A stretch of DNA of 64,000 nt from Malaya genurostris (Eukaryota > Arthropoda > Insecta > Diptera > Culicidae): positions 41,028,002 to 41,092,001 of the forward strand of contig NC_080571.1 in the NCBI RefSeq assembly GCF_030247185.1. The letters are read 5' to 3'. Numbering within the stretch: the stretch's first letter is position 1; every line of letters begins with the position of its first letter. Position numbers and translations under genes: made by a program. Positions 23,151-32,339 of this stretch are shown piece by piece. A model generated the notes under the pieces. That model saw only the letters and a program-made list of their open reading frames with translations. It searched no databases and was not told the origin of the DNA.

Positions 23151-23882
23151 CTATTGAGGAATTCCACCGCAAACGACAGATTTTTTAATTTTTTTTTGTA
23201 TTTTTTTATTAAGCTCAAATTTTGCATAAGTGTAATTTATGGTTAAACGAAACAATTTGCATCATAGGTTTGCGATTTTTAATCAAGATTTACTTTTGAG
23301 AAAGGACTAAGAAAAAAATCCATGAAAATTTTACATAATACATATCGCAGAAACGGTGCGTTCGATCGATTTGGTATCTTCTGCAATGTTTTAGGTAATT
23401 ATAAGGACTATATAAAAAAATGTGTGCTATTGAAAATAATTTCTTGTTTTTATTTTAGTTTTGAAAATAACACCTAAAATTCAACTATTTTGAATTTTTC
23501 TATATTGTAGCTGAAGTCCAAAATGAAACACTGTCATATTTTTAGATTGTCGAAATAATATTTGAAAAAGTTACATATTTTCAAAATAATGTAAATTTTT
23601 GAAAACCATGAAAATTATTTTTATAATTTTCAACAAAATTTTATGAATGTACGTCAAATTTTCTATAAAATTAATCAATTAATCAAAAATTTTTAAACAG
23701 ATATGTTTTAAAAGATAACTGGGAAACTTATTTTCTAATTCTTTACAGAAAATATAGATTGCTTGTCTCATATATTTTGTACATTCTAATATAAGGAAAG
23801 AATTTTTTATTAATTTAATTTTATAGAAAATTTTGCGTTCTCTCAGAAATTTTTTTTCTAATTAAAAAAAATTATTCATGAT

Positions 23883-24206
23883 TTTTTTTTTTTTCATAAA
23901 TACGTTTATTTCATAGGCAATATACATAAGTTTCTCTTCGCCGTGGCATCCACAATACATAGTAGTTTAAACCTAATACATTTCGAATATCATATTAGTA
24001 TGTTGGTACTCATTAGTGAATCTAAACACTGTTTTTATCAAGCGAGTTGCTATTTTAATTACATTAAATAAAATACATTTATTTTGTACATGATCTTATA
24101 ACTATTTCAGGATTGTTTGTATCAGTTCACCACTTATATTCAATATCCTATAGTTGGCTATTGGTTGAACTCATGGAAGAGAAAACAGTTTAACATAAAA
24201 TAAAAT
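23883..24206 (-). other. LINE 3' UTR and poly(A) tail
   Basis: About 310 bases after the ORF2 stop, containing AATAAACG near the end and finishing in about 13 A (poly-T on plus). The same sequence makes up the truncated copy at 18,642-18,991, which ends in a similar tail. Confidence 0.85.
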
Positions 24207-27200
24207 TTAAATTGGAACTCCAATGGATTTAATGAAATGATAAAGAAGTTTCATGTATGGAAGGTCACGACAAGCAAGAATGTCGCGAACTGGGACATTG
24301 GATAGTCTACCTTGGGTACGCAAGGAATTTATTAGTTGAGATCTGACATCACGAAACTCCACGCATGTCCAAACAACATGGTCAATATCGCGGTAACCTT
24401 CGCCGCAAGCACAATGATTAGTCTCGGAAAGTCCAATTCGAAGGAGATGTGCATCTAACGTGTAGTGATTGGACATGAGTCTGGACATCACACGAATGAA
24501 ATCTCTACTCACATCCAGTCCCCTGAACCATGCCTTTGTCGATATTTTAGGAATAATTGAGTGCATCCACCGACCCAGATCATCTTTATCCCAAGAAGCT
24601 TGCCAGCTGGCAAGTGTTCTTTGGCGAGACGCGCTATAGAATTCGTTGAAAGCAATCGGTCTCTCATAAATTTCACCCTCAATAGCACCACGTTTGGCTA
24701 AAATATCGGCTCTTTCATTGCCTGGAATGGAGCAATGAGCCGGAACCCAAACTATTGTGATTAGATAATTATTATTCAATATGTCGTTCAGACACTGTTT
24801 TATTTTACCCAAGAAAAACGGTTCATTTTTGCCAGCAGCGTTTGAGCGAATGGCTTCAATTGCACTCAGACTATCTGTGAAGAGGAAATAATGGTTTGGA
24901 GATAATGTGACGATTACATTCAAGCTATAATGAACTGCTGCTAACTCTGCTATATAAACAGATGCAGGTTCTTGAAGCTTGAATGAGGCCGAAACATTAT
25001 TGTTGAACATACCAAACCCTGTCGCTTCTTCCATTCGCGATCCGTCCGTGTAAAACATTTTCTCAGAGTTAATATGCCTGAACTTACTTGAAAATATTTT
25101 TGGGATTTCCATAGAGCGTAGGTGGTCCGGGATTCCACGCACTTCGCGCTGCATGGATGTGTCGAAAAATAAAGTTGAGTCAGGTACATTTAGGAGGCTG
25201 ACACGGATAGGAATATATCTTGAAGGGTTGATTTCCTGTGACATATGGTTAAAATATACTGTCATGAATTTTGTTTGAGATCGAAGCTCGACTAGTCGTT
25301 CGAAATTATTAATTACCATGGGATTCAGCACATCACATCTTATTAGCAGGCGTGATGAAAGCTCCCAAAATCGATCTTTTAATGGAAGAACTCCCGCCAG
25401 AACTTCAAGACTCATTGTATGTGTCGAATGCATGCAGCCTAAAGCAATTCGCAAACAACGGTACTGAATTCGCTCAAGTTTGATAATATGAGAATTTGCA
25501 GCGGAACGAAAACAAACGCATCCATATTCCATCACTGAAAGTATCGTTGTCTGATACAATTTTATTAGATCTTGCGGATGAGCACCCCACCAAGACCCTG
25601 TTATTGTTCGAAGAAAATTTACTCTTTGTTGGCATTTCGTTATCAGATACCTAATGTGTCCTCCCCACGTGCATTTGGAATCAAACCACACCCCGAGGTA
25701 TTTGAAAGTCAAAACCTGTTCGATTATTCTTCCCATCATATGAAGCTGAAGTTGCGCGGGATCATGCTTTTTTGAAAAGACGACCAGCTCTGTTTTCTCC
25801 GCAGAGAATTCGATACCAAGATGAACAGCCCAAACGGACAATTTATCTAAGGTATCTTGCAATGGTTTTTGCAGATCAATAGCTTTGGATCCAGTAACTG
25901 AAACCACGCCATCATCTGCCAATTGTCTTAGTGTACATGGGGTTACTAGACAGCTGTCAATTTCATTCACGTAAAAATTATAGAGGAGCGGACTGAGGCA
26001 TGAGCCTTGCGGGAGACCCATGTAGCTAATTCTGATTGTTGCCAAATCGCCATGTGAAAAATGCATGCGTTTCTCTGACAAAAGGTTGTGCAAATAATTA
26101 TTTATAACCGCTGGGAGTCCATGTTGGTGGAGCTTGTCTGAAAGAACATCAATGGAAACTGAATCAAATGCTCCTTTAATGTCTAAAAATACAGATGCCA
26201 TTTGTTGCTTTTGAGCGAAGGCAATTTGGATGTCAGACGAAAGTAATGCAAGGCAATCATTCGTCCCTTTATTTCTACGGAAGCCAAACTGAGTATTTGA
26301 CAACAAACCGTTCGTCTCGACCCAAGTGTCGAGACGTCGTAGAATAATTTTTTCGAACAATTTTCTGATGCAGGACAACATCGCAATGGGTCTATATGAG
26401 TTGTGATTGGAAGCTGGTTTCCCCGGCTTTTGAATGGCGATAACTTTCACTTGTCTCCAGTCAGGTGGAACAATATTTTGCTCAAGAAACTTGTTGAACA
26501 ATTCCAACAAACGTCTTTTTGCGAGGTCGGGCAGATTCTTCACCAAGTTGAATTTAATTCTGTCCAATCCAGGAGCGTTATTGTTACAAGACATGAGTGC
26601 TATGGAAAATTCCATCATTGAAAAGGGGCTATCAATGGAATCATCATTTGAAGAAGACTCCCTAACAATGCTATGCGTAGGAACGGAATCTGGACAAACT
26701 TTCCTCGCAAAATCAAATATCCATCGATTCGAGTACTCCTCACTCTCATTTCCTACGTTACGATTCCTCATTCGTCTGGCCGTATTCCAAAGAGTGCTCA
26801 TTGAGGTTTCTCTTGACAAACCTTCCACAAAATGTCTCCAATAGCTGCATTTCTTAACCCGAAGTATGTTCTTGTACTTGGTTTCTAAAACCAAGAATTT
26901 TTCAAAATTCTGAGGAGTTCCTCCTCCTCGTTTTAAAAACGTCTTGAAAGCATTTTGTTTCGCGTGTTTAGCATCTGAGCACTCTTTGTCCCACCAAGGA
27001 TTTGGAGGTCTTCTGTTAGACGATGGACCAAGAAATCGTTTGGTTTGGGCTTGTTCTGCGGCCTCCAGAATCGAACAAACGAGGAAGTCATATTCTTCAA
27101 GTGGGGGAAGCTCTTCCATTGAAGTTAAAACACTTGAAATATTACTTTGGTATTTAATCCAGTCAATATTTTTTGTCAAATCATATGGAATATTAACTGA

Positions 27201-27899
27201 ATTAGCAATGCCTTTGTTACTGCTAATTGAGATGATGATTGGTAAATGATCGCTACCATGTAAATCAGGAAATACTTTCCAGGTGCAATCTAGTCGAATT
27301 GAAGTCGAACAAAGAGATAAATCTAATGCACTTGGACGTGCAGGAGGTCTTGGGATCCGTGTCATGCTACCCATATTTAGTACCGTCATGCTAAAATTGT
27401 CGCAAATATTATATATTAGAGATGATCTGCTATCATTGTAAACGGAACCCCACATCATTCCGTGCGAATTGAAATCTCCTAAAATCAAACGTGGAGCAGG
27501 AAGGGCTTCGACAATTTCATTAAGCTGTCGTTGTCCAACTTGAGCTCTTGGAGGAATATATACCGAAGCAATGCAAATGTCCTTTCCTTTAATGTTTATT
27601 TGACAAGCAACAACTTCTATACTAGAAGTCGAAGGAATGTTTAATCTATAAAAGGAATAACATTTCTTAATTCCTAAAAGCACTCCACCATACGGGGAGT
27701 CTCTGTCGAGACGTATAATGTTAAAGTCATTAAAATTTAAGGCTATGTTTGATGTAAGCCATGTTTCGCACAAAGCAAATACATCACATTTTTGACTATG
27801 CAACAAAACTTTAAATGAATCAAGTTTTGGCATGATGCTTCGACAATTCCACTGCAGGACAGTGATTGAATCATTTGCGGCGGATGATAAATTATCCAT
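24207..27899 (-). CDS. LINE ORF2 polyprotein: AP endonuclease, reverse transcriptase, RNase H
   Basis: 1,230 residues from ATG 27,899; an upstream in-frame TTG at 27,911 is less likely. The AP endonuclease occupies about 10-225: N18 (LQWNCRS), E45 (LCETWL), D142/N144 (GDFNSHG), D217/H218 (GSDHLPI). RT at about 470-760: D573 (FLDIKGAFDS), GLPQGSCLSPLLYNFYV, and D662/D663 in LADD instead of the commoner F/YADD; the truncated relative at 50.4 kb also has LADD. RNase H about 945-1075: D952 (YTDGS), E985, D1009 (TDSLSAIEA), H1055 and D1065. A C-terminal CxC-x8-H-x4-C motif (1163-1179) may bind nucleic acid. The protein nicks target DNA and primes cDNA synthesis on it. All catalytic residues are present, with no stop or frameshift. 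Confidence 0.95.
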   Translation of the reverse strand: MDNLSSAANDSITVLQWNCRSIMPKLDSFKVLLHSQKCDVFALCETWLTSNIALNFNDFNIIRLDRDSPYGGVLLGIKKCYSFYRLNIPSTSSIEVVACQINIKGKDICIASVYIPPRAQVGQRQLNEIVEALPAPRLILGDFNSHGMMWGSVYNDSRSSLIYNICDNFSMTVLNMGSMTRIPRPPARPSALDLSLCSTSIRLDCTWKVFPDLHGSDHLPIIISISSNKGIANSVNIPYDLTKNIDWIKYQSNISSVLTSMEELPPLEEYDFLVCSILEAAEQAQTKRFLGPSSNRRPPNPWWDKECSDAKHAKQNAFKTFLKRGGGTPQNFEKFLVLETKYKNILRVKKCSYWRHFVEGLSRETSMSTLWNTARRMRNRNVGNESEEYSNRWIFDFARKVCPDSVPTHSIVRESSSNDDSIDSPFSMMEFSIALMSCNNNAPGLDRIKFNLVKNLPDLAKRRLLELFNKFLEQNIVPPDWRQVKVIAIQKPGKPASNHNSYRPIAMLSCIRKLFEKIILRRLDTWVETNGLLSNTQFGFRRNKGTNDCLALLSSDIQIAFAQKQQMASVFLDIKGAFDSVSIDVLSDKLHQHGLPAVINNYLHNLLSEKRMHFSHGDLATIRISYMGLPQGSCLSPLLYNFYVNEIDSCLVTPCTLRQLADDGVVSVTGSKAIDLQKPLQDTLDKLSVWAVHLGIEFSAEKTELVVFSKKHDPAQLQLHMMGRIIEQVLTFKYLGVWFDSKCTWGGHIRYLITKCQQRVNFLRTITGSWWGAHPQDLIKLYQTTILSVMEYGCVCFRSAANSHIIKLERIQYRCLRIALGCMHSTHTMSLEVLAGVLPLKDRFWELSSRLLIRCDVLNPMVINNFERLVELRSQTKFMTVYFNHMSQEINPSRYIPIRVSLLNVPDSTLFFDTSMQREVRGIPDHLRSMEIPKIFSSKFRHINSEKMFYTDGSRMEEATGFGMFNNNVSASFKLQEPASVYIAELAAVHYSLNVIVTLSPNHYFLFTDSLSAIEAIRSNAAGKNEPFFLGKIKQCLNDILNNNYLITIVWVPAHCSIPGNERADILAKRGAIEGEIYERPIAFNEFYSASRQRTLASWQASWDKDDLGRWMHSIIPKISTKAWFRGLDVSRDFIRVMSRLMSNHYTLDAHLLRIGLSETNHCACGEGYRDIDHVVWTCVEFRDVRSQLINSLRTQGRLSNVPVRDILACRDLPYMKLLYHFIKSIGVPI

Positions 27900-29205
27900 C
27901 AAATGATACAAAACCTGAAAGAGCTGGCCATTGAGCTGATAACTGTTTCAAAAAATTTCTAGCTATTGGAAGGAATGCTGTTATGATGGTCTTTAGAGGT
28001 TCAGAAATATTGAATGCAGCGAAAATCCATTCTACAATTTCCGAAAATTTCAGTAATCCTGTTGGTGAATGTGAAATGGAGCCCACTGGATTATTGTCTT
28101 TTCTTGAGCTAGTTCCTGGATTGGTTTGTGAATTTGACAAACCAGGAGGCACAGTTTTTGGTTTTAAATTTGGCTTTTTAGCTTTAACACGGGGATCTTT
28201 TTTTGAAGGTATAATTTTAGGTGTCTTTTTTGGTATTTTGTGGTTTGTTAATCTCCTCTTAACAGACCCTTGAGGAGTGACAAACGAGGTATCTTCACTA
28301 TTTCCGTCAGAGTCAGATTCCTCTGGCTCCGCAAGATTTGAAAAACCGTTTTCGGTTTCCAAAGGGGAGACATGTATGACCGTTTTGAGCATTTCTGCAT
28401 ATGTGCGCTTAGACCGTGCTTTTAAAGAAAGCTTCATTTTGTCTTTACGCAGCTTAAATGCAGCGCACACTGAAAGATCATCATGAGGGCTTTCCCCACA
28501 ATAAACACATTTTTCAACATCTTTATCGCAAAGATTATCCTTATGAGGCCCTTGACATTTGATACATTTGGACTTATTACTACAGTAAGTAGCTGTATGT
28601 CCGAATTTTTTACAGTTCGTGCAATTCATAACATGCGGTACGAAAAGCCGAACAGGAAGACGAATTTTATCGATATAGACATGGCTAGGCAATGCAGATC
28701 CGGCAAATGTTACGCGAAACGAATCTGAGGGACGATAAGACTTTTTTCCATCGACAATAGATGCTGAGTACAATTGTTTGCACTCGAGTATCTTAACTCC
28801 CTCAAGCATGGAGTTTTTAAAACGGCCAACTCCATTTTTAAGTAAATCATCTGCTGTCAGACTTGCTTCAGTCACAACACCGTCAATTTCTACCTCCTTC
28901 GATGGAATGTAAACTCGATATTCAATAGCAAATAATTTACAGGTTACAATATCGTTTGCCTGTTTCAAGTCGTTAACTACAACTCGAATTTTATCTCTAT
29001 TAACCTTACAGATTTCTTTAACTTCAGAGAAATGTGATGTCAAATCCTTTGTAATTTGCATCAAGTTTAAAATCTTTTCTTTTTTTCGAAGATAGACTAT
29101 CCATGGCCCAGTGGTACCCTGTGGATAATGTTTAGCCCTCGGAGTATTTAAACTTTTACTAGTATCCGGAATCGGATTCGGATGATCTTCCATGAGATCA
29201 TCCAT
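27892..29205 (-). CDS. LINE ORF1 protein (gag-like, CCHC zinc knuckles)
   Basis: 437 residues from ATG 29,205; the same frame is open further upstream but has no ATG there. Three CCHC knuckles lie at residues 195-208 (CTNCKKFGHTATYC), 214-226 (CIKCQGPHKDNLC) and 233-247 (CVYCGESPHDDLSVC). They follow a ~190-residue N-terminal region containing a probable RNA-recognition-like fold (inferred from family precedent) and precede a basic, Lys/Pro-rich stretch (about 313-375). Such ORF1 proteins bind the element RNA and package it into a cytoplasmic particle for import and integration. The stop overlaps the ORF2 start by 8 nt (ATGGATAA), so the two are probably translated from one RNA by reinitiation. 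No frameshift or stop. Confidence 0.9.
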   Translation of the reverse strand: MDDLMEDHPNPIPDTSKSLNTPRAKHYPQGTTGPWIVYLRKKEKILNLMQITKDLTSHFSEVKEICKVNRDKIRVVVNDLKQANDIVTCKLFAIEYRVYIPSKEVEIDGVVTEASLTADDLLKNGVGRFKNSMLEGVKILECKQLYSASIVDGKKSYRPSDSFRVTFAGSALPSHVYIDKIRLPVRLFVPHVMNCTNCKKFGHTATYCSNKSKCIKCQGPHKDNLCDKDVEKCVYCGESPHDDLSVCAAFKLRKDKMKLSLKARSKRTYAEMLKTVIHVSPLETENGFSNLAEPEESDSDGNSEDTSFVTPQGSVKRRLTNHKIPKKTPKIIPSKKDPRVKAKKPNLKPKTVPPGLSNSQTNPGTSSRKDNNPVGSISHSPTGLLKFSEIVEWIFAAFNISEPLKTIITAFLPIARNFLKQLSAQWPALSGFVSFDG

Positions 29206-29900
29206 TACATTAAATTTTTTTTGTAAATTAATAATACCAAAATAAAAACTTATGTTTAGTAAAATTTCAGATATAAGAAATAAAAAATAAATTAAATTAA
29301 ATCTACCTTGTAGCTGATGTCTCTGTTCCTTTATCGTGAAGAACGACGTGAAGCTCTTCCAACGATTTCCAATTGGCAGTCTTTTGCTGTTTCCAATTGG
29401 CAGTCTTCTGTCGTTTACTGCTATCTCAGTTGCTCTGCCGTCGTTGTGAACACCACTGCACTTGCTGTACCTGACCCCAGGTACAGTGCTTTTGCTCTTG
29501 GTGGCGATCAAATGCGATGCTTGCAGTGTAGCACCTCGCGATATATGCCGTCTCTTTTGATCCTACGCAGCGTACAAATTCTGGTACCTGGTAGATCAGC
29601 ACTGGGTTGCTTTAGCACCTCTGTGCCTTTGCACCCCTTCGTCTTCGCACCTTTATGCGATGGCACCTCTGTGACTCGTCACTTCTATGCTCTCGCACCT
29701 CTGTGTCTCTACACCTCTGTGCGTATGAACGGGATGGCCTTCGTTGCTAGCTTTCCAGTCGGGAAACGCCCCGAATATTGCGTTTGCTATGGGCAGTTTA
29801 ACTACCTGAAGCTTAGAATTGTCTCGGTAGCAGCCGTTAACTCACGAGCCAGTACAATCGAAACACAACCTCTTCGCTTGAATGGTTTTTACTGAATGTG
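29206..29900 (-). promoter_or_regulatory. LINE 5' UTR with internal promoter-like start and tandem repeats
   Basis: The element begins CACATTCAGT, placing an arthropod initiator (TTCAGT) at its very start, as expected for the internal Pol II promoters of I/Jockey-type LINEs. At about 29,608-29,730 there are five or six imperfect ~17-20-bp units of the type CTCGCACCTCTGTG. At about 29,368-29,412 a ~22-bp unit (TTCCAATTGGCAGTCTT) is repeated twice. An open frame continues upstream from ORF1 to 29,511 without an ATG (it begins at TTG), so it is treated as leader. Confidence 0.7.
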
Positions 29901-30200
29901 AAATTATTCATGATGATTTCCAAAAATTTACATTATTTTGAAAATATGTAACTTTTTCAAATATTATTTCTCCATTCTAAAATTTTGACATTTTACGAGA
30001 TATTAGAGAACTTTGAATGTTATTTTCAAAATAAAAACAAATAGAAAATAATTTCGATAGGTTAAATTTTTTCACATGGTCTTTATAATTACCTATAATA
30101 TTGCAGAAGATACCAAATCGATCGAACCCACCGTTTCTGAGATATATATCAATGAAAATTTTCAAGGGATTTTTGCCAGGTCCCTTCTCAAAAGGGGAGC

Positions 30201-30893
30201 GGGTCATTTCGCCGAATGCCATTTCGCCGAAAGTCGTTTCGCCGAATAGGTCATTTCGCCGAATAGGTCATTTCGCCGAAAGGGTCATTTCGCCGAAAAG
30301 GACATTTCACCAAAAGGGTATTCTCGAATACATCATATAATTTTTTTGGTGAAATTATGCCTCCCGTAAAACTGATGTGGCGCAGCCACATAACCGAAGC
30401 CAAGATGGCGACGCCGACTGAGTTGGCCGCCGACCCACCACCAGAAGCGGCGGCCTCTTGCATACAAACCTGTAACCGCCTCGTTTGCCCGGTCTACTTA
30501 AAGCTAGGTTTCATTTCTTTAGTTAGGTCCGAACAAGCGTAGCGAGGTCGGATAGCACACGAATCAAATCGATGTGGCGAAGCCACATTAAATATTTTTT
30601 CATTTAGTGAATGGAAAATACTACATACATTTGCTTGGTAGATACACATATGGAATTGCTTTGATGATTAGTGGGTAATAGTCAACAAGTTTTCTTGGGA
30701 ACTCCGTTCTGAGGTTCATGAATCAATCTCATTTGTGTTTATTTTAAATCAATTACAACTATAATATTAAGACAATTGCAAGAATCGGCGACATGACCCT
30801 TTCGGCGAAGTGACCCATTCGGCGAAATGACTTTCGGCGAAACGGCTTTCGGCGAAATGACTTTCGGCGAAACGGCTTTCGGCGAAATGACCC
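30201..30893. mobile_element. Non-autonomous element with inverted arrays of a TCATTTCGCCGAA unit
   Basis: A perfect 16-bp terminal inverted repeat GGGTCATTTCGCCGAA (30,201-30,216; inverse 30,878-30,893) is the first unit of arrays on each side: about seven units to 30,320 and, inverted, about six from 30,792. The inner 470 bp (GC-rich around 30,365-30,590, with GATGTGGCGAAGCCACATTA) encode no recognisable protein. Inserted in the right arm of the foldback element. Comparing with the left arm suggests a target duplication CTCAAAAG / TTCAAAAG (near 30,188 and 30,900), which leaves about 6 extra bases at each end. An 8-bp size would suit hAT but is not proven. Confidence 0.72.
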
Positions 30894-31014
30894 TGATTCT
30901 TCAAAAGTAAGGCTAGTGTAAAAATGGTAAACTTATGATGCAAATTGTATTTTTTTATTATAAAAAATTTAAAATCGACCTTCAATTTCGAATGGAACTG
31001 CTCAATTTTTATTA

Positions 31015-31204
31015 CACTAAGGTCTTTTTATATGCGGTCTGTTTTTTATGCGTTTTTTATGCGACTTTTTGTATGTGAATTTTCAGAGTTATGCGGTTTT
31101 CTTTTATGCGATTTTTTTATGCAAATTTTCAGAGCTATGCGGTTTTTTTATGCAAAGATTCAGAGGTATGCGGTACGTAAACACGCATAAAAAAGACTTC
31201 AGTG
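31015..31204. mobile_element. TA-flanked MITE filled with minisatellite
   Basis: Terminal repeats of ~23 bp (left CACTAAGGTCTTTTTATATG; right inverse CACTGAAGTCTTTTTTATGC) with four to five differences, each bordered by TA (31,013-31,014; 31,205-31,206), the Tc1/mariner target. Between them are four to five units of the ATGCGGTTTTTTTATGCAAATTTTCAGAG type also found in arrays at 10,690-11,010 and 11,340-11,575. No coding capacity; small frames are repeat artefacts. Confidence 0.75.
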
Positions 31205-31206
31205 TA

Positions 31207-32335
31207 TTAGTGTTTTATGTAGGAGCATCTATAGGCACAATTTTCACAAAAGTGTAATTGGCTGGTTACGAAGACTGAATATTTGAATACGATTGGTAAG
31301 AAATAGGACATTGGATGCAAATTGGAATATTGGCACAATCGAAAAATTAAAATTGTTTATACAAGACTGCAGAACATATGCTAGATACAAGACGATTGCA
31401 GACCATTTCCAAGGAAACAAACGTCTTTGTGTTATGTTTGAATCCATTTGATTCTCAAATTTCATTGAGGCGGGGCTGGTGACCTCGAAACACGATTTGC
31501 TCTGTATACGAAATGGGTCATACCTTTTTTTTCTGTAAACCGCTGCCAGACAATGGGGCTTGGGATAGGTTAAACACACACATAGAACATATCCTTATAG
31601 CTTTGGAATTCGAAATTTAAATTCAGTTATTCATATAACGAGGCATTTGGATTCTAGTTTAACAGCCTCTTTTTTTTAATTTTCCAAAACTATAATTTTT
31701 GAGTGTGTTATCAGCTAAAATTGAATAGTGGTTCGGAATTCATTGAAATCATTATTTACAAGTTTTGAGTTAAATGTTTCTGGAAATTCCCGTTTTCCCA
31801 AAGTTATAATATAATATGGCTTTTCACAATTACAGGGTTGTTACGAAAAACTTCAAAATCAAAACGCGCCAAGTCGAAAACTAAAACGCGCGAAATCCGC
31901 GCAAAGTTGAAAACTAAAACGCGCGATATTCGAGCGAAGCATCACACTACTATTTTAATGCAGGTGATACTTTCAACAGAACTTGTCCTTAGGTAATTTA
32001 TACTCTCTCATGTACGGAAAAAATTAAAGTAAAAATAAAATTGCTCAAAATTGTGATTTTGTTGTTTGCTTCAACATCTTCTTGCTCGGCAAGCTTTTCC
32101 TTCCCGGTAAGAAGAATTTTAAGGTAGATCACATTAAAATGTCCTGACTAACTCTTTTTAAATTCAGTTTAAATTGTTTATCGTCTCCTGAAAAAATAAG
32201 CTTTTGATTTCTGAAACAGCGCCTTCTCCTGTTGTCGGATTTTACTCTGAATGATTTTTTTAGTAACGCGGCAAATAAATCCTAATAGTTTAGAGGCTTA
32301 GGACATTGTAAGCTCTTTGTACTCTTTAAAATTTA
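31207..32335. other. Intergenic DNA with a short GCGC-rich tandem repeat
   Basis: 31,848-31,935 contains about three imperfect ~30-bp units (AAAACTAAAACGCGCGA). A 111-codon frame on the minus strand (31,579-31,244) has no recognisable domain. Otherwise unassigned. Confidence 0.4.
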
Positions 32336-32339
32336 ACTT

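Larger units (their letters stand above)
23883..29900 (-). mobile_element. Full-length I-clade non-LTR retrotransposon
   Basis: 6,018 bp from 5' CACATTCAGT (29,900) to a poly(A) tail (poly-T at 23,883-23,895), flanked by a perfect 14-bp duplication AAATTATTCATGAT (23,869-23,882 and 29,901-29,914). In order it carries a 5' UTR with tandem repeats, ORF1 with three CCHC knuckles, ORF2 with AP endonuclease, reverse transcriptase and RNase H, and a ~320-bp 3' UTR. This order, with RNase H after RT, fits the I clade (mosquito relatives include MosquI); assignment is by domain content, not alignment. Both ORFs are uninterrupted and all expected catalytic residues are present, so the copy may be young and possibly active. 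Relatives: 18,642-18,991 and 50,372-53,253. Confidence 0.93.
23155..31003. mobile_element. Foldback element with long inverted arms, split by two later insertions
   Basis: The left arm (about 23,155-23,625) is an inverted copy of 29,905-30,200 plus 30,894-31,003. Matching strings include CGATCGATTTGGTATCTTCT / AGAAGATACCAAATCGATCG and ACAATTTGCATCATA. Removing the LINE (23,883-29,900) and the arrayed-end element (30,201-30,893) restores one element of about 1.1 kb with ~450-bp imperfect arms and a ~270-bp centre. No transposase is encoded. The left arm serves as the empty-site reference for the insertion in the right arm. Confidence 0.75.

Noticed and set aside
29206..29511. ORF1 extended to 539 residues upstream
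   Set aside because: The extension begins at TTG, has no ATG before 29,205, and runs through 5' UTR tandem repeats.
30201..30340. CRISPR-like direct repeats (TCATTTCGCC units)
   Set aside because: Units are nearly contiguous without unique spacers, are mirrored at 30,792-30,893 in inverse order, and the genome is eukaryotic.
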